Source: CAWUKT01 sp963923035 (GTDB lineage Bacteria > Bacteroidota > Bacteroidia > J057 > JADKCL01). Taken from it: a DNA stretch of 64,000 nucleotides. The notes beneath the pieces are model-generated. The model had not been told where the DNA came from and did not search any database. It saw nothing but the letters and a program-made list of their open reading frames with translations. The stretch lies in the NCBI GenBank assembly GCA_963923035.1, contig CAWUKT010000020.1, positions 25,839 to 89,838 on the forward strand. The letters run 5' to 3'. The position numbers and the translations under genes are program-made. Positions 50,740 to 58,689 of this stretch are shown here, piece by piece (position 1 is the first letter of the stretch; each line of letters begins with the position of its first letter).

Positions 50740-51838
50740 GGTCCTGGTATTCGAAGAGGTCGCCAAAACGGGATTTCAGGTCGGCCACTACGACCGGATG
50801 CTCGATGATGCGGACGCGACGACCGGATTCGGCCAGTCGCACCGCCAGCGCCAATTGCTGGGACTCCTCCAGAATGGTGGTCCCGGGCTTGTAGGTCACC
50901 TGGTGCAGCTCGATGACCTCGTTCTCCGGGTGCTGTGCCAAGGTCTCAGCCACCTGGAAGTCCAGGTGCCGTTGGTTGACCTGGTCGGTCGCCTTCGAAA
51001 TCAACAGTTCGTAGCCCTGTTGCTCTCCGTACAGCGCCAGCGCGCGGTTGTCCCGCGGGAAGCAGGGACCGCCGTAGCCATAACCGTAGCGCAGGTAGCG
51101 GGCGCCAATCCGGCCGTCGGAACCGATGGCCGCGAGGATTTTATCGGGATCGGCCCCGACCTTGCGGGCGAGGTCGCCAATGGAATTGGCGAAGGAAATC
51201 TTGGTCGTGAGGAAGCAGTTGGTGGCGATCTTGGTGATCTCGGCACTGAGCCGGGACATGCGACACATGGTCGGTTCGTTCCGGCAGACGTGCTGGTAGA
51301 TGGCTTCGATGGCGTCTCCCGCTGCGGCATCGGCTTCGCCGATGAGGATTTGATCCGGGTACTGCTGGTCGCGTACGACGGTTCCCTGCGCGATGAACTC
51401 GGGATTGTAGGAGACGGCGTAGCCATAGGGACCGAGCCGTTCGGCGAGGCCATCGCAATAGCCGGGCATGGTCGTACACATCACCACGAAGTGGCGGGTC
51501 CGCTGCGAAGCGCCTTCTGCAATGAGGGCATCAGCCACTTCATCCAGTTGGGTATGGTCGTAGCTGCCGTCCGGCAAGGAAGGCGTGGCCACCACCACAA
51601 ATATCAATTCGGGATCGGCCGCGAGAAATTCACCCAGCTGGGTGGTGGCGTGGAATTGGGTACTGGCAGCCAGCATTTCTTCCACTCCCGGCTCGTGGCT
51701 CCGGTATTTTTTGGCATTCAACTCCTCCACATATTCTTCCGACACATCCAGCCCCACAACGCCATACCCCACCGCTTCCAGGTTGAGCGCAAAGCACAAT
51801 CCCAGTTTCCCAATTCCTATGACTCCAATCTGGGACAT
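50732..51838 (-). CDS. UDP-glucose/GDP-mannose dehydrogenase-family enzyme
   Basis: A 368-residue nucleotide-sugar dehydrogenase. NAD fold GIGKLGLCFALNL near residues 8-20, YNPEFIAQGTV at 144-153, the conserved Lys in ITKIATNCFLTTKISFANS, and the catalytic Cys259 in YGGPCFPRDN. It would oxidise an NDP-hexose to the uronic acid. It is 60-70 residues shorter than typical Ugd/AlgD, ending soon after the UDP-binding C-domain starts (RIIEHPVVVADL), so a trimmed C-terminus is real. It lies in an operon with a GDP-mannose 3,5-epimerase-like gene, suggesting a GDP-linked substrate. Confidence 0.88.
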   Translation of the reverse strand: MSQIGVIGIGKLGLCFALNLEAVGYGVVGLDVSEEYVEELNAKKYRSHEPGVEEMLAASTQFHATTQLGEFLAADPELIFVVVATPSLPDGSYDHTQLDEVADALIAEGASQRTRHFVVMCTTMPGYCDGLAERLGPYGYAVSYNPEFIAQGTVVRDQQYPDQILIGEADAAAGDAIEAIYQHVCRNEPTMCRMSRLSAEITKIATNCFLTTKISFANSIGDLARKVGADPDKILAAIGSDGRIGARYLRYGYGYGGPCFPRDNRALALYGEQQGYELLISKATDQVNQRHLDFQVAETLAQHPENEVIELHQVTYKPGTTILEESQQLALAVRLAESGRRVRIIEHPVVVADLKSRFGDLFEYQDRG

Positions 51839-51841
51839 GGC

Positions 51842-52897
51842 TCAGGCGTTGACGGTGGAAGGTGGAAAAAAGGCATGCTCTTCAAGCGGCTCGTTGGCGA
51901 AGCCCCAATCCGGCGGATTCAGGTTGAAGTGGCGGGGTTCCTGGAGCATGAATTGGCCAATCTCGACGAGCGTGCTGTGGCCAATGCCCGGCCGGCGTTC
52001 GAGGAATTTCAGCCGTTCTAATGGGTTCATGGCTTCCCACCCTTGCGGGTGGTCGATGTGGTAGGTACAGGCCTTCCGCGGAAACACCACCTGTTGGTAG
52101 CCGCGGGACGCCGCCGCCACCAGCCCCAGGCTGTCGATGTGGATGGAGTACATGTCCAGTTCCAGGTAGCCCTGGATGTCTTCCCACATGTCCCGGCTCA
52201 TCAGGGTAAAGTCACCGCAGGCCATCTTGTCGAGGCGGTAAAACGCATTCTCGAAATCACTGGCTTCCGCCCGGTGCTTGGCCGCATCGCGGTTACTCAA
52301 CCACTTCATGGGATAGGTCCGATGTTTCAGGCCCGCCTCGGCAAAATTCACGTTCTCGAAGCGGGAGTCCCAGCCCAATCGCCGCATGATGTTCTGTTCG
52401 CAGTACTTCAATTGCCGATCGAAGTCCCAGCTTTCGTCGATGCCATCGGGCACGTCACAACGGTTGGCGCGGTAAAAGCGGCCGTCCTGAAGGCTTTCCT
52501 GCTTCAGGGTCTTGAAGAGGGCATCGGAAAAAAGGAGGTCGATATTGGTGCAGAGGACCCATTTGGCTTGGGCCCGCCGGATGCCGACATTCTTGGCGAT
52601 CATCTGGTACAGCGGAATGACGTCATGCCGTTGGTAGCGCTGGTGGAGCGCTTCTGGCACGATGACATAGCGGATGGCCAATTGGTCGCCCATGGCCGGT
52701 TTCGGCAGAACTTCGTGGAGCAGAGGACGGTCAGCGGGGGGATTCCATTCGGCGAAGATGAGCTCCATGGGGACCTTGTGGCGACGGGTTTGGGTCAACA
52801 AGCCATTCACGAAGAGCCGCATGCGCTTCATGATATTGCCGCCATGCCCGTCATTGCGGGAGGTCACCACAACGGAGTACTTCGGTTCAAATCCCAT
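51842..52897 (-). CDS. Glycosyltransferase-like protein (GT-A type)
   Basis: A 351-residue protein with an N-terminal strand YSVVVTSRNDGHGGNIMKRM, typical of GT2-like nucleotide-sugar-binding domains, then AKNVGIRRAQAKWVLCTNIDLLFSD with a DxD-like N(I)D, near residues 101-125. The rest (DFTLMSRDMWEDIQGYLELD, then HIDSLGLVAAA) resembles galactosyltransferase-like acceptor regions where a Trp/Asp loop follows. The exact family was not recognised. 3 bp before the dehydrogenase gene and 24 bp after the epimerase gene. Confidence 0.7.
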   Translation of the reverse strand: MGFEPKYSVVVTSRNDGHGGNIMKRMRLFVNGLLTQTRRHKVPMELIFAEWNPPADRPLLHEVLPKPAMGDQLAIRYVIVPEALHQRYQRHDVIPLYQMIAKNVGIRRAQAKWVLCTNIDLLFSDALFKTLKQESLQDGRFYRANRCDVPDGIDESWDFDRQLKYCEQNIMRRLGWDSRFENVNFAEAGLKHRTYPMKWLSNRDAAKHRAEASDFENAFYRLDKMACGDFTLMSRDMWEDIQGYLELDMYSIHIDSLGLVAAASRGYQQVVFPRKACTYHIDHPQGWEAMNPLERLKFLERRPGIGHSTLVEIGQFMLQEPRHFNLNPPDWGFANEPLEEHAFFPPSTVNA

Positions 52898-52921
52898 GGG
52901 GAGATTGGTTGATGGGACTGC

Positions 52922-53893
52922 TCAGGCAGTCGTATGGGCCGCCACCTGGGCGCTCACCCATTGGTACAGCTCCGAAATACCGCTTCGGAGATCGTATTTT
53001 GGTTCCCAGCCGAGGTGTTCCCGGATGAGATCGTTGTCAGAGTTGCGGCCGCGGACCCCGGTGGGGCCTTCAATGTGTTTGATCTCCAGGTTTTTGCCGG
53101 AGAGGCCGATGATCATTTCGGTAAAGGCCCGGATCGAGATCATCTCTTCCGAACCAATGTTGATCGGGCCCATGAAGGAGCCTTCCATGAACGCCCGGAC
53201 GGCATCCAGGCAATCGTCGATGTACAGAAAGGAGCGGGTTTGTTTTCCGTCTCCCCACACCTCTACCGATCCGCCTTCCGGCGCTTCGGCCACTTTGCGG
53301 CAAATGGCCGCAGGTGCTTTTTCCCGGCCATCGTTCCAGGCCGACTCGGGGCCGTAGATATTGTGGAAGCGGGCGACGCGGACGTCAAGGCCCATGTTCC
53401 GGTGGAAAGCGAAGTACATCCGCTCCGAGAACAGTTTCTCCCAGCCGTATTCGCTGTCGGGCGCGGCGGGGTAAGCGGTATCTTCCGAGCACTTCGGATT
53501 GTCGGGGTCGAGCTGGTTGTATTCGGGGTAAATGCAGGCCGAGGAGGAATAAAAAATCTTGACATTCCCCTGCTTGGCGGCGAGGTCCCCAATGTTGAGG
53601 TTGATCATCGCCGAGTTGTGCATGACGTTGGCGTCGTTGTCACCGGTGAAAATGTAGCCGGCGCCGCCCATGTCGGCGGCGAGTTGGTAGATTTCATCGA
53701 AACCACCTTCCATGACCTGCTCGCACACGGACAGGAGCCGCAAATCGCCCTGGACAAAATCGTCGGCGACCGTCTCAGCAAACTCAGGGTATTTCAGATC
53801 AACTCCACGCACCCAGTAGCCTTCAGACTTGAGGCGTTTGACCAAATGGGCACCGATAAAACCGCCTGCCCCACAAACCAATGCTTTCTTCAT
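52922..53893 (-). CDS. GDP-mannose 3,5-epimerase-like SDR enzyme
   Basis: A 323-residue extended SDR from ATG 53893. GAGGFIGAHLVKRL (GxxGxxG), then IYQLAADMGGAGYI, the catalytic SSACIYPEYNQL with its Cys, the YGWEK pair (Tyr and Lys), RFHNIYGPESAWNDGREKAPAAICRK and TRSFLYIDDCLDAV. These blocks closely match the plant-type GDP-mannose 3',5'-epimerase, which makes GDP-L-galactose/L-gulose; bacterial members serve surface glycans. First gene of a four-gene operon with dehydrogenase and two glycosyltransferases. A near-consensus -7 box TATATTCG lies on the minus strand at 53933-53940. Confidence 0.87.
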   Translation of the reverse strand: MKKALVCGAGGFIGAHLVKRLKSEGYWVRGVDLKYPEFAETVADDFVQGDLRLLSVCEQVMEGGFDEIYQLAADMGGAGYIFTGDNDANVMHNSAMINLNIGDLAAKQGNVKIFYSSSACIYPEYNQLDPDNPKCSEDTAYPAAPDSEYGWEKLFSERMYFAFHRNMGLDVRVARFHNIYGPESAWNDGREKAPAAICRKVAEAPEGGSVEVWGDGKQTRSFLYIDDCLDAVRAFMEGSFMGPINIGSEEMISIRAFTEMIIGLSGKNLEIKHIEGPTGVRGRNSDNDLIREHLGWEPKYDLRSGISELYQWVSAQVAAHTTA

Positions 53894-54034
53894 TATAGTG
53901 ATTGTAGTTCCGCTTTTGACTGATAACGGGGTCGAATATAGGAAAATTTTCGCCAATGAAATGCTCCCCCGGTTGCAACCTTATACGGGTTGACCGGGTA
54001 GATGTTGACCCACACAGAGAGGGATTTGCGGAGA

Positions 54035-54661
54035 TTATTTGGGCCCACCACCGGGGGGACCACCTTTTCCGCCCTTCTTGCCCTTGCCGCGGAACATGCT
54101 CATCATGCTCGCATTGCCGCCGTCATCGTACGGATCGTCCGGCCACTCGCGGTCGCGGAGGAAGAAGACATAGTTGTCAAACCAAATCGAGTCGCTGCCC
54201 ACAACCTGGACCTCGCCACCTTCCGGGGGCACTGCCGCCCACTGGACACCGTCCTCGTGGCGCTCGACCTTGATCTTTTCCAGGGTAAACGAAAAGTCCT
54301 GGATAGGAGATTCCTCATCGAACTCGTGCATGAACAGCGTATTCTTGCGCCGCATGCTGTACTTGGTCGTGAATTCTCCGAAGAGCTTCTCGGCCTCGGA
54401 CATGAGGATGGGGTAATCGGGAAAGTGGAAAGCCACCGACTGGACCTTGGTAGGTTCCATCTTGTTCATCCATACCATCACCGACTTGAAGCGCTGGTCA
54501 TGCGGCGTTACCCGAATCCCCGTAAACGCACCACCCGGACGGCGACGCCCCAGCAGCTTGATCATGGCCGACTTCGTATAATCCGTCTTGGTAAAGAAGG
54601 AGTGCATGTCTCTCATGTAGGAGACCATTCCCTCCAATGACTTCGCTAACCTGCTTTCCAT
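54035..54661 (-). CDS. Hypothetical protein with Lys/Gly/Pro-rich tail
   Basis: A 208-residue protein of no recognised family. It begins with a helical stretch (MESRLAKSLEGMVSYMRDMHSFF), continues with mixed alpha/beta sequence, including two Phe/Tyr-rich strands, and ends in a strongly basic, low-complexity tail RGKGKKGGKGGPP. No signal peptide, TM helix or metal motif. A promoter-like site lies upstream. The basic tail could bind nucleic acid or membranes, but no function can be assigned. Confidence 0.6.
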   Translation of the reverse strand: MESRLAKSLEGMVSYMRDMHSFFTKTDYTKSAMIKLLGRRRPGGAFTGIRVTPHDQRFKSVMVWMNKMEPTKVQSVAFHFPDYPILMSEAEKLFGEFTTKYSMRRKNTLFMHEFDEESPIQDFSFTLEKIKVERHEDGVQWAAVPPEGGEVQVVGSDSIWFDNYVFFLRDREWPDDPYDDGGNASMMSMFRGKGKKGGKGGPPGGGPK

Positions 54662-54685
54662 AGGACAAATTGGTTTTCGTTTTTT

Positions 54686-54717
54686 GCAATTTACAATTCC
54701 GGCAATGAATAAACAAA
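54686..54717 (-). promoter_or_regulatory. Candidate Bacteroidota promoter of the Lys/Gly-rich-tail gene
   Basis: On the minus strand TTTG (54717-54714) is separated by 20 bp from TAAATTGC (54693-54686), close to the Bacteroidota pattern TTTG-n19/20-TAnnTTTG. It lies 25 bp upstream of the 54661 start. Confidence 0.5.
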
Positions 54718-54764
54718 GTTCCCCGGGCCGGACAATGACAACACTGAGGGAAGGGAAAGGGTTT

Positions 54765-55721
54765 TCAGGATTCGGCGCTCATTTGGGGAGAGGAGGCGTT
54801 GACAAGGGCCTTTTCTCCCGCCCGCATCCATTCCAATGCAACCGGAAAATGGTCTTTGGGGGCGGCTTTGTGGATGAGGATATTGATGTGGTCGTAGTCA
54901 ACGGCATTTCCATTTTCCCGACTCAACAACATGACCTTTTTCCGCTGCTTCCCCGTTTCATCGGCGAGGATCTGAACATCAATGGGATTGCCCAGGACGC
55001 GGTCCTTCTTCCCGGCAAAGTACAGGGCCGGGGGAAGTTCCTGGTCGCTGAGGTGTTGGCGGTAATCAAACGTCCCGCCCCACTGTATCCATTCTTTTTC
55101 CCGCACCCACGCCGCCGTCTGGTAGAATACATTCCGGCTTTCATTCTCCGCTCCCAACCGAAATCCTTTGGCATCGACATAGCCCTTGAGACGAATGATG
55201 AGGGGAAACACCATGTTCCAGAAGATAAAGATGCTGACCAACCAGGGCCAATTCCGGACCGAGATGCGGCGTTTGGAGGCGAAGAAAACCAGGGAAGCGA
55301 CGGGCAACGGGGCTTTCGTGCGGGCCAAATAGGCCAGGACCATTACCCCGCCCCACGAGTGGGCACCGAGGTGGACGGGCTGATCGCCTTTGAGTTCCTT
55401 GATTTTATCCAGGTAAGCGGGCATTTCCTCCGTGATGAATTCTTCCTGCCCGTAGGTCGAGGCCCGGCTGATGCGGGGTGTACTCTTGCCCCGTCCCCGC
55501 AGGTCCGCCACAAAGACATCGTAGCCGTTCTGGGCCAGGTAGGCAGCGTAGCCCACGCCTGTTTCTTTGTAGAAGATCCGGCCATCCTCGATGAATCCGG
55601 GGATCAAGAGCACTGGCGTACCTGTTTCGCCCCGGTGGACCCGCTTGAGGTGCAGTTGGTCCCCGGCGGGAAGGGGAACGAACAGGGAATCGAATTGGAT
55701 GTCGGCGCCATTGCTCTGCAT
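54765..55721 (-). CDS. Alpha/beta hydrolase with two-domain insertion
   Basis: A 318-residue hydrolase from ATG 55721. Oxyanion region LLIPGFIEDGRIFY, then DLRGRGKST (typical lipase/hydrolase strand), nucleophile elbow GAHSWGG, and the triad Asp in KKDRVLGNP and His in DYDHINILIHK. A hydrophobic stretch FIFWNMVFPLIIRLKG in the lid region may insert into the membrane. No export signal was seen. Class I esterase, lipase or epoxide-hydrolase-like; the substrate is unknown. Confidence 0.82.
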   Translation of the reverse strand: MQSNGADIQFDSLFVPLPAGDQLHLKRVHRGETGTPVLLIPGFIEDGRIFYKETGVGYAAYLAQNGYDVFVADLRGRGKSTPRISRASTYGQEEFITEEMPAYLDKIKELKGDQPVHLGAHSWGGVMVLAYLARTKAPLPVASLVFFASKRRISVRNWPWLVSIFIFWNMVFPLIIRLKGYVDAKGFRLGAENESRNVFYQTAAWVREKEWIQWGGTFDYRQHLSDQELPPALYFAGKKDRVLGNPIDVQILADETGKQRKKVMLLSRENGNAVDYDHINILIHKAAPKDHFPVALEWMRAGEKALVNASSPQMSAES

Positions 55722-55934
55722 GCATACAAAGTTAGGGAAATGGGGGGATGTGCGGTTGATAAATGTCAAGAAAAGTGGGGGTGATTGGGGTGAAATGGAA
55801 AAATGGTGGTGCTTGAGGGGATTGAGAGAAAATGGACAGGAAAATAACAGTTTGGGAAATAGCACTCGGCCGGAATAAATGGGTCGGATTTTAAAACATC
55901 TCCAAATATACCTAGGAGACCCTGGCCTTTTGGT
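55722..55934. other. Purine-rich stretch upstream of the hydrolase
   Basis: Mostly purine on the plus strand (G/A-rich from 55735 to 55860), so a polypyrimidine leader for the hydrolase at 54765-55721 on the minus strand. No gene is seen between 55722 and 56352; the right part holds the 21-bp array, the hairpin at 56143 and an asnS leader. Confidence 0.5.
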
Positions 55935-56102
55935 AAGCTGGCTTCACTTCAACTGAAGCTGGCTTGCCTCAGAACGAAGCCAGCTTGCCTTTGACCGAAG
56001 CTGGCCCACCTCCAACTGAAGCTGGCTTCGGTCCAGGTGGAGCTCGCCTTGCCCTCAGTCGAGGGCCCTTCTACCACAGTGAGGCTGGCCCCGCCAGCCC
56101 CT
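55935..56102 (+). repeat. Array of 21-bp units with palindromic heads, same family as 33716-34034
   Basis: Eight consecutive units of exactly 21 bp start at 55935, 55956, 55977, 55998, 56019, 56040, 56061 and 56082, ending at 56102. The first ten bases are AAGCTGGCTT (three units: 55935, 55956, 56019), AAGCCAGCTT (55977), AAGCTGGCCC (55998), GAGCTCGCCT (56040), GAGGGCCCTT (56061) and AGGCTGGCCC (56082); the first four are palindromic around a 2-bp centre, and the rest degrade to the right. The tail loosely reads GCCTCnnAACTG. Compared with the minus-strand units at 33716-34034, the heads share RRGCTnGCYY, and the 56040 unit resembles the 33949 unit over most of its 21 bases. It lies upstream of asnS. 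Confidence 0.82.
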
Positions 56103-56140
56103 CAGTTCGCCTCGGGCTGCCGGAGGGCGGCCCGAAAGCA

Positions 56141-56168
56141 AAAAAACCTCCCCCGTGCGAGGGAGGCA
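56141..56168 (-). terminator. Hairpin with a T-run on the minus strand, orphan
   Basis: CCTCCC at 56147-56152 pairs with GGGAGG at 56161-56166, next to seven A on the plus strand (56140-56146), so a rho-independent-looking terminator faces the minus strand. No minus-strand gene lies to its right before asnS, so its source transcript is not evident. A look-alike without T-run occurs at 59756-59776. Confidence 0.5.
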
Positions 56169-56352
56169 TGTTAACACTACCGAGTTCTCTGCTCAGATTC
56201 AAAATTCTTAATGAGGTGAAATATGTACGAAGTGGAGCCGACTTTGGATTTTTTCCCGAAAATTCTTCTCCCAAGCCGCTTTCTCCATTTCCATCCCCAT
56301 TCAATATTCCTAAATTGGGGGCCGAAAAATTTTCAATCCAAACCAATTCAGC

Positions 56353-57750
56353 ATGGAATTCAAGGACGTAACCGTTCGCCTACTCTCCCGCACGCCCGAA
56401 GACTACGTCGGCCAGGGAGTACGCCTGCAAGGCTGGGTCCGTACCCACCGCGACCAAAGCGAGGTCATCTTCATCGGACTCAACGACGGTTCCTTTTACA
56501 ATAATTTCCAGATTGTGGCCTCTGATGCCCTGTCCAATGTCGAGGAAGTGCGGAAAATGACCCTCGGAAGCGCATTTGAAGTGAAGGGCGTGCTGCAAGA
56601 ATCCCAGGGAGCGGGGCAGAAATACGACATCGACGCGCAGGAGATCACCATCCTCGGCCTCGCGTCCAGCGACAACCCGATCCAAAATAAGCGGCACAGC
56701 TTTGAATTTCTCCGCACCCTCCCCCACATGCGGATGCGGACCAATACCTTCATGGCCGTGTTCCGGGTGCGCAGCCTCCTCGCCCATGCCATCCATACCT
56801 TTTTCCAGGACAACAATTTCGTCTACGTCCATACCCCCATCATCACCAGTGCCGATGCCGAGGGAGCGGGCGACCTGTTCCGGGTGACGACCATCGAGCC
56901 GCGCAAGCACAAGACGGACAAGCAGGGCAATATCAAATGGCAGCGGGAACTCCTAGGCCGCCGCTCCTACCTGACGGTCTCCGGCCAGCTCAACGTTGAG
57001 CCCTTCTGTACTGCCTTCCGCAATGTCTATACCTTCGGCCCGACTTTCCGCGCCGAAAACTCCAATACGCCCCGCCACGCGAACGAATTCTGGATGATTG
57101 AACCGGAAATCGCGTTTGGTGACCTCGAGGTGAACATGGACCTGGCCGAGGACATGACCAAGTACATGATCCGCTACGTCCTCGAACATGCGCCCGAAGA
57201 GATGGAGTTCTTCAACAGCCGCATCGACAAGGGCCTGATCGACCGCCTCCAAAATGTCTTGAACAACGAATTTGGGCGGGTCACCTATACGGAGGCGATC
57301 AAATTGCTGGAAGCCTCCGGCCGCAAATGGGAGTATCCCGTCGAGTGGGGCTCCGACCTCCAAACCGAACACGAGCGTTACCTCGCCGAGGAATACTTCA
57401 AGAAGCCGGTCTTTGTGACGGATTACCCAGAGAAGATCAAGGCTTTCTACATGCGCCACAACGAGGACGGCGAGACTGTCCGCGCCATGGATCTCCTTGT
57501 TCCCGGCGTCGGCGAGCTGATTGGCGGGAGCCAGCGGGAGGAGCGCCTGGACGTCTTGTTCGCGGCCATGGAAAAGCACGGGCTGGAGCCCGAGGATTAC
57601 CAGGGCTATGTGGACATTCGCCGCTTCGGAACCTTCGTTCACAGTGGCTACGGCCTCGGCTTTGAGCGGGCGGTGATGTACATGACCGGCATGAAGAACA
57701 TCCGCGACGTCATTCCTTATCCCCGGACCCCGAAAAATGTCATCTTCTAA
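56353..57750 (+). CDS. asnS: Asparaginyl-tRNA synthetase
   Basis: A 465-residue class II (AspRS/AsnRS group) aminoacyl-tRNA synthetase with an N-terminal OB anticodon-binding domain (about residues 15-110, GWVRTHRDQSEVIFIGLNDGS) and the catalytic domain: HMRMRTNTFMAVFRVRS (motif 1 region), FGPTFRAENSNTPRHANEFWMIEPEI (motif 2 with the FRAE loop), and GYGLGFERAVMYMTGM (motif 3). Full length. Preceded by a pyrimidine-rich leader; its stop overlaps the start of the first of three tandem small ORFs (taATGg), so these are translationally coupled to it. Confidence 0.97.
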   Translation: MEFKDVTVRLLSRTPEDYVGQGVRLQGWVRTHRDQSEVIFIGLNDGSFYNNFQIVASDALSNVEEVRKMTLGSAFEVKGVLQESQGAGQKYDIDAQEITILGLASSDNPIQNKRHSFEFLRTLPHMRMRTNTFMAVFRVRSLLAHAIHTFFQDNNFVYVHTPIITSADAEGAGDLFRVTTIEPRKHKTDKQGNIKWQRELLGRRSYLTVSGQLNVEPFCTAFRNVYTFGPTFRAENSNTPRHANEFWMIEPEIAFGDLEVNMDLAEDMTKYMIRYVLEHAPEEMEFFNSRIDKGLIDRLQNVLNNEFGRVTYTEAIKLLEASGRKWEYPVEWGSDLQTEHERYLAEEYFKKPVFVTDYPEKIKAFYMRHNEDGETVRAMDLLVPGVGELIGGSQREERLDVLFAAMEKHGLEPEDYQGYVDIRRFGTFVHSGYGLGFERAVMYMTGMKNIRDVIPYPRTPKNVIF

Positions 57751-58052
57751 TGGCCAACAAGCACGAACGCATCATCGATCTCCAGGAGCCGGGCCAACAA
57801 TTCCTGTCCCGCACCTGGCGGGCCTTCAAAATCCTGGGCTGGACCGTCAACACGACGCATTCCCACGGCATCGAAGGCAATATTCCCATGAGCCTCATGT
57901 CTTGGGGCGAACGGATTTCCGTCCAATTGGTCAACGATGGCCAAGCCCAGGTCCGCAGTGCCAGCGCGTTGCCGACCCAGGTGATTGACTTTGGGCGGAA
58001 TCGAAAAAATGTCGAGAAGTTGCTGCGGGCCATCGATCAGGTCCAACTTTGA
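57750..58052 (+). CDS. Small protein, first of three tandem paralogues after asnS
   Basis: A 100-residue protein: opening MANKHERIIDLQEPGQQFLSR, a Trp/Gly loop KILGWTV, beta strands (ERISVQLVND), a PTQVIDFGRNRKNVEKLLRAI ending. The same blocks recur in the gene at 58381 and, after correcting one frame, the one at 58049, so these are a tandem triplication of about 100-residue single-domain proteins. The fold looks like a half alpha/beta domain (helix, strands, helix). No family name is recognised. Its stop overlaps the next start (TTGA). Confidence 0.8.
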   Translation: MANKHERIIDLQEPGQQFLSRTWRAFKILGWTVNTTHSHGIEGNIPMSLMSWGERISVQLVNDGQAQVRSASALPTQVIDFGRNRKNVEKLLRAIDQVQL

Positions 58053-58353
58053 TTGGCCCTTACCGGCATATCATTCATCTGAACGAGCCCGTAGAAGAAT
58101 TCATGGACCGCGCCCGAACGACCATTGAAGGCTTTGGGTGGATCATCAAACCCAGGATTACCGGTTGGATCGAGGCGCGCACGGTGCCGTGGTGGCAAAT
58201 GTCCTTGTTCCCGGGTGCTGCTACGGTTTCGGTCTGCAAAAAACGGAGGATACGGTGGAAATTGAGGCTTGGGTGTCCCCACGCCGCGCCTTGCTCCAGT
58301 TCGGATCGCTCTGCCAGCACGTCGAACGCCTGGTCGCTGCCCTTGGCTACTAA
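58049..58353 (+). pseudogene. Second of three tandem paralogues, frameshifted at an A6 run
   Basis: Starting at TTG 58049, overlapping the previous stop, it aligns with its neighbours from residue 1 (MIGPYRHIIHLNEP against MANKHERIIDLQEP). Frame one runs in register to ATVSVCKK; then the match jumps to the -1 frame (KTEDTVEIEAWV, ending QHVERLVAAL) to a stop at 58353. The switch sits in the A6 run at 58238-58243; adding one A would give a 101-residue protein like its siblings at 100 and 99. Either a recent single-base deletion, a sequencing or assembly error in the homopolymer, or, less likely, recoding. Confidence 0.75.
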
Positions 58354-58380
58354 ATCCGGATTGTTTTAATTTGCATCCCT

Positions 58381-58680
58381 ATGGCCTACAAACACGCACG
58401 CGTCATTGACCTTCAGGAACCCGCCCGCCAGTTTCTCCGTCGGGCCTACGATGCCATGACCCGCATGGGCTGGTATATCCAAAGCACCACCGAACAAAGC
58501 ATCCGCGCCAAGATCCCGGAGACCTTTTCCTCCCAGGGCCAGGTGATCATTGTGACCATCGTCTCGGAATCCCAAGTCGAAGTGGTCAGCCACAATCCGC
58601 TGCGCACCCAAGTCGTCGACTGGGGCAAAAACAAGAAAAATGTAGAGTTGTTGTTGCGGCAGATTGACCAGACGCAGTAG
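58381..58680 (+). CDS. Small protein, third of three tandem paralogues after asnS
   Basis: A 99-residue paralogue of the 57750 gene: MAYKHARVIDLQEPARQFLRR, TRMGWYIQ, IIVTIVSESQVEVVSHNPLRTQVVDWGKNKKNVELLLRQI. The C-terminal W/F-G-(K/R)-N-(K/R)-KNVE block is shared with the first copy. 27 bp separate it from the frameshifted copy. No export signal or catalytic motif. Because the DWGKNKKN block is the best conserved part, it is the likely functional surface. Confidence 0.8.
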   Translation: MAYKHARVIDLQEPARQFLRRAYDAMTRMGWYIQSTTEQSIRAKIPETFSSQGQVIIVTIVSESQVEVVSHNPLRTQVVDWGKNKKNVELLLRQIDQTQ

Positions 58681-58689
58681 GTGTAATGT

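Noticed and set aside
53979..53998. GGGTTGACC word as a further copy of the TCAACCC operator
   Set aside because: Only a short imperfect match, far from the acyl locus, so chance occurrence is likely.
55935..56102. CRISPR array
   Set aside because: Units are contiguous and degenerate, with no unique spacers of constant length and no cas genes in the window.
55964..56371. 135-residue ORF through the second array
   Set aside because: Heptad repeats follow from the 21-bp period; it runs into the asnS leader and has no homologous features.
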